A DNA stretch of 64,000 nt from Variovorax sp. S12S4 (GCF_023195515.1 NZ_JALPKR020000002.1:3821001-3885000); one strand, 5' to 3'. Positions 8,866-18,407 are shown, counted from the first letter of the stretch. Program-made: numbers and translations. The notes: generated by a model from the sequence alone, not told the origin.

Positions 8866-8916
8866 GTCTTCAGCCGAAAAAGAGTTGGGGAGAAAAGGGA
8901 GAAAGAAGAGGGCGGA

Positions 8917-9900
8917 TTACTGCGCGGGCGTCAGGCCGGCAGCCTTGACCAACGCCGCGTTGGTCTTGATTTCGTCCTTGATGTAGGTGTCGAACTGCTC
9001 GGGCTTGAGCGTCCATGCATCGGCGCCCAGCTTCAGGAAGCGTTCCTTGACCTCGGGCGAAGCAAGCGCCTTCGCCACTTCGTCGTGCAGCCGGTTGACG
9101 ATGTCGCGCGGCGTCTTGGCCGGCGCCATCATGCCGATCCAGAAGTTGAACTCGGAGCCCGGCACACCAGCTTCAGCGGTAGTGGGCACGTCGGGCAGCG
9201 CGGCAGCGCGCTTGGGCGAGCCGACCGCCAGCGCCAACAACTGGCCGTCCTTGATCTGGCCGATGACCGGTGCAATGGGCGAGAAGTAGTAGTCGACCCG
9301 GCCCGACAGCACTTCGGTCACGGCCTCTGCCGAGCCCTTGAACGGAATGTTGGTGGCGTCGATCTTCGCGGCCAGCTTGAACTTCTCGGCGTTGAGGTGG
9401 GTGGCGCTGCCCTGGCCTGCCGATGCGAAGTTGATGGTGCCGGGCTTGGCCTTGGCTGCCGCGACCAGCTCCTGCAGCGTCTTGATGTTCTTCGACGGCG
9501 AGATCACCAGCGCATTGGGTAGCGACGAGATGGGTGTGACCGCGGCAAAGTCGTTCACCGTGTCGAACGGGAGCTTTGCGAAGGTGGACGGGCTCACCGT
9601 GTGCGACGACGAGTGAATCATGATCGTGTAGCCGTCCGGCGCGGCCGTGGCCACTGCCTGTTGGCCGATGGTGCCGCTGGCGCCGCCCCGGTTGTCCACC
9701 ACCAGCGTCTGGCCCATGCTCTGGCCCATCTTGTCTGCAATGGCGCGCGCAATGATGTCGGTGGTGCTGCCGGCCGCGAACGGAACGACCACGCGAATAG
9801 GCTTGTTGGGATACCCGTTCTGCGCCGATGCCAGACCGGGCATCAAGGCGGCGAGGCAGGTGAGCGTGGCGAGTGCAGTGGTGCGTGCAAGTTGCTTCAT
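8917..9900 (-). CDS. Bug-family tripartite tricarboxylate transporter substrate-binding protein
   Basis: Periplasmic receptor of the Bug/TctC family, about 327 residues. The Sec signal peptide is MKQLARTTALATLTCLAALMPGLASAQ, with cleavage probably after ASA. The classic opening YPNKPIRVVVPFAAGSTTDIIAR and the INFASAGQGSATHL ligand loop are both present. The start is the ATG at 9900; an upstream ATG at 9966 would put 22 residues before the signal peptide. It is the first gene of the operon, and a palindromic operator lies 40-61 bases upstream. No TctA/TctB membrane genes are nearby, which is common for Bug proteins. Confidence 0.9.
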   Translation of the reverse strand: MKQLARTTALATLTCLAALMPGLASAQNGYPNKPIRVVVPFAAGSTTDIIARAIADKMGQSMGQTLVVDNRGGASGTIGQQAVATAAPDGYTIMIHSSSHTVSPSTFAKLPFDTVNDFAAVTPISSLPNALVISPSKNIKTLQELVAAAKAKPGTINFASAGQGSATHLNAEKFKLAAKIDATNIPFKGSAEAVTEVLSGRVDYYFSPIAPVIGQIKDGQLLALAVGSPKRAAALPDVPTTAEAGVPGSEFNFWIGMMAPAKTPRDIVNRLHDEVAKALASPEVKERFLKLGADAWTLKPEQFDTYIKDEIKTNAALVKAAGLTPAQ

Positions 9901-9939
9901 GGTTGTCTCCGTGCGGTCGGGCCGCCTTGTCTGATCGAT

Positions 9940-9961
9940 TAATTCACCAATAAGTGAATTA
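9940..9961. promoter_or_regulatory. palindromic operator upstream of Bug operon
   Basis: TAATTCAC-CAATAA-GTGAATTA: perfect 8-bp arms with a 6-bp spacer, about 40 bases before the receptor start. The half-site GGTGAATTAA recurs upstream of the neighbouring TetR gene, so this is the likely binding site of that regulator. Confidence 0.72.
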
Positions 9962-10044
9962 GACAATTCTAGGAAGGCTGGCGCCGCGGCGCAACCGCCG
10001 CTGATTGGTAAATACCCGGGGATGGAGAAAGGGCGCCCGAAGGC

Positions 10045-10701
10045 TCAGTGCAGCACGTAGCCCAGCACGAGGTCGGTCATATGCGAGAGGCGCTGCGCCA
10101 TGGCTTTGGGCGCGCGCAGGTCACGGCCGAAGACGGCCGAGAGCGTGTGGTTGTTCGACAGGTAGAAATAGCAGAGCGAGGCGATCGAGATATAGAGCTG
10201 CACCGGGTCGACGCCGGCGCGGAACAGCTTGTCGCGCTTGCCGCGCTCGAGCACCGTGTCGAGCAGTTGCACCAGCGGCGAGTTCATCTCCTGGATGCGT
10301 TCGGAGCGCTTGAGGTGCGCGGCGCAATGCAGGTTCTCGCTGTTGAGCAGCGTGATGAACTCGGGATGCTCGAGGTAGTAGTGCCAGGTGAAGGAGACCA
10401 GTTGGCGGATGGCCTCGACCGGATCGATCTCGTCCAGGTGCAGCTGCTGCTCGGCCTCGCGGATGTCGGCATAGGTGCGCTCGAGCACCGCCAGGAACAG
10501 GTCGTCCTTGCTGCCGAAGTAATAGTAGATGAGGCGCTTGTTCAGCCCCGCGCGCGCGGCGATGCTGTCCATGCGGGCGCCGGCCAGGCCCCGCTGCGCA
10601 AACTCGTCGCGTGCCGACGCAAGAATGGCCAGCTGCGAGCGATCGGCATCGCGGGAGCGCGGCTCGATGGCTTCGGGTGGGGAATCTTTCGCGGCTTTCA
10701 T
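10045..10701 (-). CDS. TetR/AcrR family transcriptional regulator
   Basis: 218 residues. The N-terminal TetR helix-turn-helix is clear: ILASARDEFAQRGLAGARMD then SIAARAGLNKRLIYYYFGSKDDLFLAVL (about residues 25-75). The C-terminal ligand domain resembles the TetR_C group with WHYYLEHPEFI. It lies upstream of the Bug operon on the same strand and divergently from the ThDP enzyme gene. Shared half-sites at 9940-9961 and 10711-10730 suggest that it represses itself, the Bug operon and possibly the divergent gene. Confidence 0.88.
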   Translation of the reverse strand: MKAAKDSPPEAIEPRSRDADRSQLAILASARDEFAQRGLAGARMDSIAARAGLNKRLIYYYFGSKDDLFLAVLERTYADIREAEQQLHLDEIDPVEAIRQLVSFTWHYYLEHPEFITLLNSENLHCAAHLKRSERIQEMNSPLVQLLDTVLERGKRDKLFRAGVDPVQLYISIASLCYFYLSNNHTLSAVFGRDLRAPKAMAQRLSHMTDLVLGYVLH

Positions 10702-10710
10702 CGCACGAAT

Positions 10711-10730
10711 TTAACCATTTGGTGAATTAA
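10711..10730. promoter_or_regulatory. second TetR operator candidate in divergent promoter
   Basis: TTAACCATTT-GGTGAATTAA, an imperfect palindrome 10 bases upstream of the tetR start. It shares the half-site GGTGAATTAA with the palindrome at 9940-9961, which points to autoregulation. Confidence 0.62.
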
Positions 10731-10794
10731 CGCAAGGTGTTGGGAGCGGGCGCACATAATTCCGAAGACATTTGCAGCTGAGGTTCGACTTCTC

Positions 10795-12513
10795 ATGAGT
10801 ACATCACAACCCGCCGGCCACCTGATCGTCGAATGCCTGGTCGAGCAGGGCATGGAGATCGCGTTCGGCGTTCCGGGCGAAAGCTTTTTGGCCGTGCTCG
10901 ACGGCTTTCACGCCTACCGCGATCGCGCGCGGTTCATCGTCAATCGCCAGGAGGGCGGCGCCGCATTCATGGCGGAGGCGCACGGCAAGCTCACGGGGCG
11001 GCCGGGCGTGTGCTTCGTCACCCGCGGGCCGGGGGCCACGAATGCCTCCATCGGCGTGCACAACGCTTTCCAGGATTCCACGCCTATGGTGCTGTTCGTC
11101 GGCGACGTGGGCAGCGACTTTCGCGACCGCGAGGCGTTCCAGGAAGTGGACTACGGCAGCTTCTTCGGGCCGAGCACCAAGGGCTTTGCCAAGCGCGTGG
11201 AGCGCATCGACGACGCGGATCGCATCCCTGAGTACGTGGCGCGCGCGTTTTCTACAGCGATGAACGGAAGGCCCGGACCGGTGGTGCTGGTGCTGCCTGA
11301 AGACATGCTGCGCACGCGGACCGCGTCGCGCCCGCTGCCGCGCGTGGATGCCGTTCAGCCCTGGAGCGACCCCGGCTCACTGCGCACCTTGCGCGAGTTG
11401 CTGCTTCAGTCGCAGCGGCCGCTGGTGATTGCGGGCGGCGGCGGCTGGACGACGCAGGCCGCGCAGGCGCTGCAGCGCTTTGTCGAGAACTGGCGGCTAC
11501 CCGTTGCCAATGCGTTCCGCTTTCAGGACACCTTCGACAACCATCATCCGCTCTACGCGGGCGACGTCGGCATTGCCATCAATCCCAAGCTCGCGCAGCG
11601 CGTGAAAGACAGTGATCTCATCATCGCCATCGGCCCGCGGCTGGGCGAAATGACCACCGGTGGCTACACGTTGCTGGAAGCGCCGAAGGCCAGGCAGAAG
11701 CTGGTGCACATCCACGCGAGCGCGGAGGAGCTCAACCGCGTCTACCAGGCCGACCTGGCCATCAACGCCGGCATGAGCGCCGCGGCACGCAGCCTCGAGG
11801 TGCTGAGTGCGCCCAATACCTTGCCGTGGGAGGAGTGGGCCGCGCAGGCGCACGCGGACTACGAAGCGAACCTGGAGCCGCAGGCGCTCGCGGGCATGCC
11901 GGCTGAAACGCCGCGCGGTCCGGTCGACATGGCGGAGGTGGTCGCGCTGCTGCAGAAGCACCTGCCGCCGGATGCGGCCATCACCAACGGGGCCGGCAAC
12001 TTTGCGAGCTGGGTGCACCGCTATTTCCGATATCACGGGCTTGCCAAGGGCAGCAAGACGCAGCTGGCGCCCACCAGCGGCGCCATGGGCTATGGCGTGC
12101 CAGCGGGCATTGCGGCCAACCTTGCGACCGGCCGGGTGGCCTTCACGATTGCGGGCGACGGCGATTTTCTGATGACGGGGCAAGAGCTCGCGACGGCTTC
12201 GCAGCATGGCGGCAAGAGCATCATCGTGCTGCTGAACAACGGCATGTTCGGCACCATCCGCATGCACCAGGAGCGCGAATATCCGGAGCGCACGAGCGGC
12301 ACCGCGCTGCGCAACCCCGACTTCTGCGGCCTGGCGCGGGCCTATGGCTATGCCGCCGAACGCGTGACGGAAACCGCACAGTTCGAAGCGGCGCTGCTGC
12401 GCGCACTGGCGGCAGATACGGGCACGCTGATCGAGATTCCGCTCGACCCGGAGGTGATCACGACACGCGGCACGCTGGCGTCGATCACGCGTGCGGCGCA
12501 GGCGCGGGGCTGA
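10795..12513 (+). CDS. thiamine diphosphate-dependent enzyme (acetolactate synthase-like)
   Basis: 572-residue ThDP enzyme of the AHAS/benzoylformate decarboxylase superfamily. The PYR-domain Glu lies in RQEGGAAFMAEAHGKLTG (about residue 50), followed by the GPGATNAS loop. The ThDP/Mg motif starts at GDGDFLMTGQELATA and ends with LLNNGMFG, about 30 residues as expected. It reads divergently from tetR. Conventional ilvB is normally paired with ilvN, which is absent, so this is probably a catabolic decarboxylase or ligase of unknown substrate. A bidirectional terminator lies 33 bases downstream. Confidence 0.85.
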   Translation: MSTSQPAGHLIVECLVEQGMEIAFGVPGESFLAVLDGFHAYRDRARFIVNRQEGGAAFMAEAHGKLTGRPGVCFVTRGPGATNASIGVHNAFQDSTPMVLFVGDVGSDFRDREAFQEVDYGSFFGPSTKGFAKRVERIDDADRIPEYVARAFSTAMNGRPGPVVLVLPEDMLRTRTASRPLPRVDAVQPWSDPGSLRTLRELLLQSQRPLVIAGGGGWTTQAAQALQRFVENWRLPVANAFRFQDTFDNHHPLYAGDVGIAINPKLAQRVKDSDLIIAIGPRLGEMTTGGYTLLEAPKARQKLVHIHASAEELNRVYQADLAINAGMSAAARSLEVLSAPNTLPWEEWAAQAHADYEANLEPQALAGMPAETPRGPVDMAEVVALLQKHLPPDAAITNGAGNFASWVHRYFRYHGLAKGSKTQLAPTSGAMGYGVPAGIAANLATGRVAFTIAGDGDFLMTGQELATASQHGGKSIIVLLNNGMFGTIRMHQEREYPERTSGTALRNPDFCGLARAYGYAAERVTETAQFEAALLRALAADTGTLIEIPLDPEVITTRGTLASITRAAQARG

Positions 12514-12546
12514 ACGAGCAAGGCGCGCCGAGCGCCGCGCGCGGCC

Positions 12547-12576
12547 AAAAAAAAGCCGGCATGTGCCGGCTTTTTG
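12547..12576. terminator. bidirectional Rho-independent terminator
   Basis: AAAAAAAAGCCGGC-atgt-GCCGGCTTTTT: a 6-bp perfect GC stem with A- and T-runs on both sides. It sits between the convergent ThDP enzyme gene and the SWIB gene and can serve both. Confidence 0.92.
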
Positions 12577-12612
12577 ATTCGGGAGCGCGATGAACGCGCA
12601 GTACCCGAGCGC

Positions 12613-13054
12613 TTACTTGACGTGCTTGCCGATCAGCGCGGCCAGTTCGAACATCGACACTTGCGGCTTGCCGAAGATTTCCTTCAGCTTGGCGTCGGCG
12701 TTGATGTTGCGCTTGTTGGCCTTGTCTTGAAGGTTGTTCTTCTTGATGTAGTCCCACAGCTTGCTTACGACTGCGGTGCGCGGCAGAGGCGTCGAACCGA
12801 CCACAGCGGCGAGTGCCGGGCTGGGGGTCAGGGCCTTCATGAACGCGGCGTTGGGCGTGCGCTTCTTGGCGGGAGCGGCCTTCTTTGCAGGAGCCTTCTT
12901 CGCCGGTGCAGCCTTCTTCGCAGGGAGCAGCCTTCTTTGCGGGAGCTGCCTTCTTGGCCGGTGCGGCCTTCTTTGCAGGAGCCGCAGCCTTCTTGGCGGG
13001 AGCGGCCTTCTTTGCCGGAGCTTTCTTGGCCGGAGCCTTCTTTGCAGTTGCCAT
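12613..13054 (-). pseudogene. SWIB/MDM2-domain protein with Lys/Ala/Pro-rich N terminus (one-base frameshift)
   Basis: The gene begins ATG at 13054 with an H1-like tail of repeated AKKAAP units (MATAKKAPAKKAPAKK). It then loses frame at a G run at 12923-12925 (CCC on the coding strand). Removing one C restores AKKAAPAKKAPAKKAAP and joins RTPNAAFMKALTPSP and the SWIB domain (residues about 65-146, KLWDYIKKNNLQDKANKR). The length (442 = 3n+1) fits one inserted base. SWIB-tail proteins are common in Burkholderiales and may bind DNA. As written the protein is broken, but a homopolymer error in a repetitive stretch is just as likely. Confidence 0.8.
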
Positions 13055-13209
13055 GGTTGATTTCCTTTTTTGGTTGAACAGTCACCAATGAAAAACTTGC
13101 GTCTCCAGTGGCATTGCGGATGCTAAAGGAGAAAAAACGCGTTTCCAAGGGAAAAAGAGCTTTTTTCATTGGGAGTTGTTGTTTTTTCAGAGGGGAGAAC
13201 CCGAGGTTT

Positions 13210-14136
13210 TCACCTCCGGCGTTCAGGCCAGGTCGCCAGCACCACACCAATGAGCGCGAGCGCGAATGCAAAGAGCTGTGCTGCGGAGAGGCTTTCGCCC
13301 AGCACGAGCACGCCCACAAGGGCCGCGCTCACAGGCAGCATCACCGCGAAAACACCGGCTTGCGCAGCGGGCACATGGCGCAGGCCCGTCATCCAGAGCC
13401 ACACGGTCCAGATGCTCGCTGCGAGTGCGTAGACCACGAGCAAGGCCCAGGTGCCGACGCGCACCGCCGAGAAGTCGAACTGCAGTGCGAACCAGATGCC
13501 GAAGGGCATCGACAGAACGAAGCCCCAGAGGTTGATGAGCGACGAGATCCGCTTGGGCCCCAGGTGGCCGGTGAGCGACTTGCCGATCACCGCGTAGGCT
13601 GTCTCGCAAAGCACCGCGCAGAACACGAGCAGGTTGCCGAGCCAGGGCATCGATGAGCGCGCCGCGCCCTCAGTGGCCGGCGGTGCATGCGCGGGCGTGA
13701 GGGCCAGCAAGCCAATGCCGAGTGCGGCGCAACCGATGGCAAGGCCGATGCGCACCGTGATGCGTTCGCGCAGGAAGAGCCAACTCGCCACCGCCACGGC
13801 CGCAGGAATGGACGCCATGATCACGCCCGCGGACACCGCGCTGGTGAGGCTCACGCCGAACAGCATGAAGATCGAGAACAGGAAATTGCCAAGGAACGAT
13901 TCCAGGAAGACGAGGCCGCGTGTGCGCGCGCTCATGGGCGCTTCGTCCGGCGCGCGTCGAAGCCAATGCGGCATGGCCAGTGCTGCGATGCCGAACCGCA
14001 GCCATGCGAGCAGCAGCACCGGAAAGGCCGCCACCAGCGGTTTGGAAAGGGCGACGTAGCCGCCGACGAGAGACATGCTCAACGCCAGGCAGCCATAGGC
14101 CACAAGACGGCTGGAGGCGGGAGCGGCGGTGTTCAA
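13210..14136 (-). CDS. DMT superfamily transporter (EamA family)
   Basis: Inner-membrane exporter with about ten hydrophobic helices and two EamA repeats. Seen: LSMSLVGGYVALSKPLVAAFP at the first helix, LESFLGNFLFSIFMLFGVSLTSA mid-first repeat, and VFAVMLPVSAALVGVLVLGE in the second repeat. The open frame extends to an ATG at 14217, which would overlap the divergent GGCT-like gene. The in-frame TTG at 14136 gives a more normal N terminus and is preferred, with uncertainty. Substrate unknown (amino acids or metabolites in the family). Confidence 0.82.
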   Translation of the reverse strand: MNTAAPASSRLVAYGCLALSMSLVGGYVALSKPLVAAFPVLLLAWLRFGIAALAMPHWLRRAPDEAPMSARTRGLVFLESFLGNFLFSIFMLFGVSLTSAVSAGVIMASIPAAVAVASWLFLRERITVRIGLAIGCAALGIGLLALTPAHAPPATEGAARSSMPWLGNLLVFCAVLCETAYAVIGKSLTGHLGPKRISSLINLWGFVLSMPFGIWFALQFDFSAVRVGTWALLVVYALAASIWTVWLWMTGLRHVPAAQAGVFAVMLPVSAALVGVLVLGESLSAAQLFAFALALIGVVLATWPERRR

Positions 14137-14161
14137 TAGACTGGACGGCTTGTTGGGAACG

Positions 14162-14602
14162 ATGGATTCAATGATGCCGCAATCGCTGGAATTCGATGGC
14201 GCACCGGCCGTGCGCACACCAGGCCATGTCTTCGTCTACGGCACGCTGCGCCGCGGCGGGCGCAACGACATCGCGCGCTTTCGGCCTGAACCGATCCATG
14301 TGGCCGACGCCGCCATCCCCGGCACCTTGTACGACCTGGGCGCATATCCCGGTTTGGTGCTGAACGGCAAAGGACGCGTGCTGGGCGAGATCTACCGCAT
14401 CGAGCCCGAGGTGGAGGCGGCGCTCGACGTGCTCGAGGAAGTTGCGGACGACGACTCCGGCGAATACATCAAGCGACGTGTGACGGTGGATGCCGGAACC
14501 GGGCAGTTCGAATGCCTGGTCTACGAAATCCATCCGAATCGGATCAATGGGCGTGCGGTGATTGGCAGCGGGGACTGGATTGCGCATGCCGCTGCCAAGT
14601 GA
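14162..14602 (+). CDS. gamma-glutamylcyclotransferase-like (AIG2/GGCT) protein
   Basis: Small cytosolic protein of about 146 residues. The diagnostic substrate-binding loop is FVYGTLRRGG, followed by the DLGAYPGLVL and LGEIYRI segments typical of the GGCT-like/AIG2 fold. The acidic LDVLEEVADDDSGEYIKR region holds the candidate catalytic Glu. Several in-frame ATGs (14129, 14162, 14171, 14174) compete; 14162 is preceded by GGGAACG. It is divergent from the DMT gene with almost no intergenic space. Exact reaction unknown. Confidence 0.75.
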   Translation: MDSMMPQSLEFDGAPAVRTPGHVFVYGTLRRGGRNDIARFRPEPIHVADAAIPGTLYDLGAYPGLVLNGKGRVLGEIYRIEPEVEAALDVLEEVADDDSGEYIKRRVTVDAGTGQFECLVYEIHPNRINGRAVIGSGDWIAHAAAK

Positions 14603-14764
14603 GTGAAATGAGTGGGCTGCCGCGATGGTTTTTCACACCTGAAGCAGTGATTGCACATTGCGAAATGCGAGGCTGCTGCATTGCAATATTTTTTCTCGAT
14701 ATGAGAAAAATAATTTTGCATGGAGAAATAATGCCGTAAGCCTTTGATTTTGTTGGGCTAAAAA

Positions 14765-14784
14765 TATGTCTTCTATAAGACATA
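14765..14784. promoter_or_regulatory. palindromic operator upstream of aceA
   Basis: TATGTCTT-CTAT-AAGACATA, perfect 8-bp arms, 73 bases before the aceA start in an AT-rich leader (14603-14856) with no gene. The symmetry and place suggest a dimeric regulator site for isocitrate lyase; the regulator is not in this window. Confidence 0.6.
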
Positions 14785-14856
14785 AGAGTGTTGCTTGCGC
14801 TTAAAGTAACTCCACGGCCGCAGCGCCCAACCTTCAATCAACCTCACGGAGTGACC

Positions 14857-16176
14857 ATGCCCCAGACCCTTACCGAACAACTGAGCCGCGAACAGCAAAT
14901 TGCCGCCCTCGAGAAAGACTGGGCCACCAATCCCCGCTGGAAGGGCATCAAGCGCGGCTACAACGCGGCCGACGTGGTGCGCCTTCGCGGCTCGTTCCCC
15001 ATCGAGCACACGCTGGCCCGCCGCGGCGCCGAGAAGCTCTGGGAGCTGGTGAACAACGAGCCCTACGTCAACTGCCTCGGCGCGCTCACGGGCGGGCAGG
15101 CCATGCAGCAGGTGAAGGCCGGCGTGAAGGCCATCTACCTGTCGGGCTGGCAGGTTGCGGCAGATGCCAACAGCTATTCGTCGATGTACCCCGACCAGTC
15201 GCTGTATCCGGTGGATTCGGTGCCCAACGTGGTTGAGCGCATCAACAACACCTTCCGCCGCGCGGACGAAATCCAGTGGTCGAAGAACGTGAACCCGGGC
15301 GACAAGGGCTATGTCGACTATTTCGCCCCCATCGTTGCCGATGCCGAAGCAGGCTTTGGCGGCGTGCTGAATGGCTTCGAACTGATGAAGGCCATGATCA
15401 AGGCCGGCGCCGGCGGCGTGCACTTCGAAGATCAATTGGCTTCGGTCAAGAAGTGCGGCCACATGGGCGGCAAGGTGCTCGTGCCCACCACCGAGGCCGT
15501 GCAGAAGCTCATCGCAGCGCGCATGGCGGCTGACGTTTGCGGCACGCCGACGCTCGTGATTGCACGCACCGACGCGGAAGCGGCCGACCTCATCACGAGC
15601 GACTACGACGAGAACGACAAGCCCTTCCTGACCGGTGAGCGCACCGCCGAGGGCTTCTACAAGACGAAGAAGGGCATGGAGCAGGCCATCAGCCGCGCCG
15701 TTGCCTACGCGTATTACGCCGACCTGGTGTGGTGCGAAACCGGCACGCCCGACCTCGAATTTGCCCGCAAGTTCGCCGAGGCCGTGCACAAGGTGCATCC
15801 CGGCAAGATGCTGGCCTACAACTGCTCGCCGTCGTTCAACTGGAAGAAGAACCTCGACGACGCGACCATTGCCAAGTTCCAGAAGGAACTGGGCGCCATG
15901 GGCTACAAGTACCAGTTCATCACGCTGGCCGGCATCCACTCGATGTGGTTCAACATGTTCGACCTGGCGCAAGACTACGTGCAGCGCGGCATGTCGGCCT
16001 ATGTCGAGAAGGTGCAAGAACCCGAGTTCGCAGCACGCGACCGCGGCTACACCTTCGTGTCGCACCAGCAGGAAGTGGGCACCGGCTACTTCGACGAGGT
16101 GACCACGGTCATCCAGGGCGGCAAGTCCAGCGTCACGGCGCTGACGGGCTCGACCGAAGAAGAACAGTTCCACTGA
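14857..16176 (+). CDS. aceA: isocitrate lyase
   Basis: Glyoxylate-shunt enzyme, 439 residues. It cleaves isocitrate to succinate and glyoxylate. The signature [13 protein letters not shown] with the catalytic Cys lies near residue 200. Upstream are [13 protein letters not shown] and the [12 protein letters not shown]g-binding segment; later SPSFNWKK marks the substrate-binding part. The start MPQTLTEQL is preferred because a GGAG lies 7 bases upstream; a longer frame (14788) has no such site. A palindrome upstream is a likely control site. The gene ends 48 bases before a strong terminator, so it is monocistronic. Confidence 0.97.
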   Translation: MPQTLTEQLSREQQIAALEKDWATNPRWKGIKRGYNAADVVRLRGSFPIEHTLARRGAEKLWELVNNEPYVNCLGALTGGQAMQQVKAGVKAIYLSGWQVAADANSYSSMYPDQSLYPVDSVPNVVERINNTFRRADEIQWSKNVNPGDKGYVDYFAPIVADAEAGFGGVLNGFELMKAMIKAGAGGVHFEDQLASVKKCGHMGGKVLVPTTEAVQKLIAARMAADVCGTPTLVIARTDAEAADLITSDYDENDKPFLTGERTAEGFYKTKKGMEQAISRAVAYAYYADLVWCETGTPDLEFARKFAEAVHKVHPGKMLAYNCSPSFNWKKNLDDATIAKFQKELGAMGYKYQFITLAGIHSMWFNMFDLAQDYVQRGMSAYVEKVQEPEFAARDRGYTFVSHQQEVGTGYFDEVTTVIQGGKSSVTALTGSTEEEQFH

Positions 16177-16223
16177 TCGGCCGTTACTCGAACTGCCTGA
16201 ATAGGCGGTTCGCGGCCACCTAC

Positions 16224-16250
16224 GAGCCCGGCCCCGCGCCGGGCTTTTTC
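16224..16250 (+). terminator. Rho-independent terminator of aceA
   Basis: GAGCCCGG-ccccg-CGCCGGGC followed by TTTTT, 48 bases after the aceA stop. Confidence 0.88.
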
Positions 16251-16346
16251 GTCTGGGCATGCAAGACCCGATGCCGACGGCCTGAACCGGCAGCGGATAG
16301 AATCGCGGTCTCTGCACCCAACAAGAGCGAGAAAGGCACCCTGGTT

Positions 16347-16412
16347 ATGACACCGCGAACTACTCCGCAAGGATTCAGCGGCTTTTTCTTCTTCGAAGGA
16401 AAAGGCCGGTAG
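16347..16412 (+). CDS. thrS/pheST operon leader peptide
   Basis: A 21-codon reading frame in the thrS leader, too short for most gene callers. It encodes M-T-P-R-T-T-P-Q-G-F-S-G-F-F-F-F-E-G-K-G-R. Three Thr codons lie at the start and four consecutive Phe codons (TTT TTC TTC TTC) at residues 13-16, with one further Phe at residue 10. The stop codon is directly followed by a strand that can pair with the downstream terminator. A GAAAGG lies about 10 bases before the ATG. Since the operon encodes both threonyl- and phenylalanyl-tRNA synthetases, ribosome stalling here would report amino-acid shortage. Translation is not proven. Confidence 0.72.
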   Translation: MTPRTTPQGFSGFFFFEGKGR

Positions 16413-16483
16413 ACCGCGCTCGCTGGTTTCTTCCAGCTCTCACACCAGGCAAAGCGCGGCCAATCACCGCGCTTTTTGTTTTT
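16412..16483 (+). terminator. attenuator: terminator with competing antiterminator strand
   Basis: Terminator: AAAGCGCGG-ccaatca-CCGCGCTTTTTGTTTTT at 16451-16483, 17 bases before the thrS start. The segment CCGCGCT at 16414-16420, right after the leader stop, can instead pair with AGCGCGG at 16453-16459, giving an antiterminator. This is the classic layout for ribosome-controlled attenuation. Confidence 0.82.
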
Positions 16484-16499
16484 CCGCCCGAGGTTTTCC

Positions 16500-18407
16500 A
16501 TGATCCAGATCACGCTTCCCGACAACTCGCGCCGCGAGTTCCCTGGCCCGGTTTCGGTGGCCGAAGTTGCCCAGTCCATCGGACCGGGGCTCGCCAAGAT
16601 GACGGTGGCCGGCAAGGTCGACGGCAAACTGGTCGACGCCAGCGACGTCATCGACCGCGATGCCAAGCTGCAGATCATCACGCCCAAGGACGACGAGGGC
16701 CTGGAGATCATCCGCCACTCGACGGCCCACCTGGTCGGCCATGCGGTGAAGCAGCTGTATCCGACGGCCAAGATGGTCATCGGCCCGGTGATCGAAGAGG
16801 GTTTTTATTACGACATCTCGTACGAGCGCCCCTTCACGCCCGAAGACATGGCGGCCATCGAGGCGCGCATGCGCGAGCTGATCGCGCAGGACTACGACGT
16901 GGTCAAGAAGATGACGCCCCGCGCCGAAGTCATCGAGGTGTTCAAGTCACGCGGCGAAGATTACAAGCTGCGCCTCGTCGAGGACATGCCCGACGAGCAG
17001 GCCATGGGGCTGTACTACCACCAGGAATACGTGGACATGTGCCGCGGCCCGCACGTGCCGAACACGCGCTTCCTGAAGGTCTTCAAGCTGACGAAGCTGG
17101 CCGGCGCCTACTGGCGCGGCGACGCCAAGAACGAGCAGCTGCAACGTATCTACGGCACGGCCTGGGCCGACAAGAAGCAACTCGACCAGTACATCCAGCG
17201 CATCGAAGAGGCCGAGAAGCGCGACCACCGCAAGCTGGGCAAGGAACTCGACCTGTTCCACATCGACGAAGTGGCGCCGGGCGTGGTGTTCTGGCACCCC
17301 AAGGGTTGGGCCGTGTGGCAGGCGGTGGAGCAGTACATGCGCGGCATCTACCGCGACACGGGCTACTGGGAAGTGAAGGGCCCGCAGATCCTGGACAAGA
17401 GCCTGTGGGAGAAAACGGGCCACTGGCAGAACTACCGCGACAACATGTTCACGACGGAATCGGAAAAGCGCGAATACGCGCTCAAGCCGATGAACTGCCC
17501 TGGCCATGTGCTCATCTTCAAGAGCGACCTGCGCAGCTACCGCGACCTGCCGCTGCGCTACGGCGAGTTCGGCCAGTGCCACCGCAACGAACCCAGCGGC
17601 GCGCTGCACGGCATCATGCGCGTGCGCGGCTTCACGCAGGACGACGGCCATATCTTCTGCACGGAAGACCAGATCCTCGACGAGTGCATTGCGTACACGG
17701 AACAGTTGCAGAAGGTGTATGCCGACTTCGGCTTCACGGACATCCTCTACAAGGTGGCCACGCGGCCCGACAACCGCGTGGGCTCCGACGAGCTGTGGGA
17801 CAAGGCCGAGCATGCGGTGATGGAGGCGCTGCGCCGCTCGGGCGTCGACTTCATCATCTCGCCCGGCGACGGCGCCTTCTACGGCCCGAAGATCGAATAC
17901 ACGCTGAAGGATGCGCTGGGCCGCCAGTGGCAGTGCGGCACGATGCAGGTCGACTTCAACACGGCCGAGCGCCTGGGCGGCGAATACGTGACGGAATCGA
18001 GCGGCCGCGCCCACCCCGTCATGCTGCACCGCGCCATCGTGGGCAGCCTGGAGCGCTTCATCGGCATGCTGATCGAACACCATGCCGGCGCACTGCCCGC
18101 ATGGCTCGCTCCGGTGCAGGTGGCGGTGCTCAATATCAGCGAAGGGCAGGCGGATTACGCCGCTTCAGTGGCGAAAACGCTGCAGAATCAAGGGCTTAGG
18201 GTTCAGCTGGACCTGCACAACGAGAAGATTACGTATAAAATACGCAAGCATTCGTTGCAAAAGCTTCCCTATATCCTCGTCGTAGGCGACAAGGAAAAGG
18301 AAGCCGGTGCCGTCGCAGTGCGCGCCCGGGGCAATCAAGACCTCGGTGCAATGTCCCTCGAATCGTTCGTACTACGGCTCGTTCAGGATATTGCTGACAA
18401 GCGTTGA
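16500..18407 (+). CDS. thrS: threonyl-tRNA synthetase
   Basis: Class II synthetase, 635 residues. Domains in order: TGS (1-60, [16 protein letters not shown]), second additional/editing domain (about 70-220, with [17 protein letters not shown]), catalytic core from about 245, and anticodon-binding domain from about 535. The core shows MNCPGHV with the zinc Cys, motif 2 [14 protein letters not shown], and motif 3 [13 protein letters not shown]. The ATG at 16500 gives the normal TGS start; the frame upstream is leader. It is the first gene of the thrS-infC-rpmI-rplT-pheS-pheT-ihfA-merR cluster and lies behind the attenuator. Confidence 0.98.
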   Translation: MIQITLPDNSRREFPGPVSVAEVAQSIGPGLAKMTVAGKVDGKLVDASDVIDRDAKLQIITPKDDEGLEIIRHSTAHLVGHAVKQLYPTAKMVIGPVIEEGFYYDISYERPFTPEDMAAIEARMRELIAQDYDVVKKMTPRAEVIEVFKSRGEDYKLRLVEDMPDEQAMGLYYHQEYVDMCRGPHVPNTRFLKVFKLTKLAGAYWRGDAKNEQLQRIYGTAWADKKQLDQYIQRIEEAEKRDHRKLGKELDLFHIDEVAPGVVFWHPKGWAVWQAVEQYMRGIYRDTGYWEVKGPQILDKSLWEKTGHWQNYRDNMFTTESEKREYALKPMNCPGHVLIFKSDLRSYRDLPLRYGEFGQCHRNEPSGALHGIMRVRGFTQDDGHIFCTEDQILDECIAYTEQLQKVYADFGFTDILYKVATRPDNRVGSDELWDKAEHAVMEALRRSGVDFIISPGDGAFYGPKIEYTLKDALGRQWQCGTMQVDFNTAERLGGEYVTESSGRAHPVMLHRAIVGSLERFIGMLIEHHAGALPAWLAPVQVAVLNISEGQADYAASVAKTLQNQGLRVQLDLHNEKITYKIRKHSLQKLPYILVVGDKEKEAGAVAVRARGNQDLGAMSLESFVLRLVQDIADKR

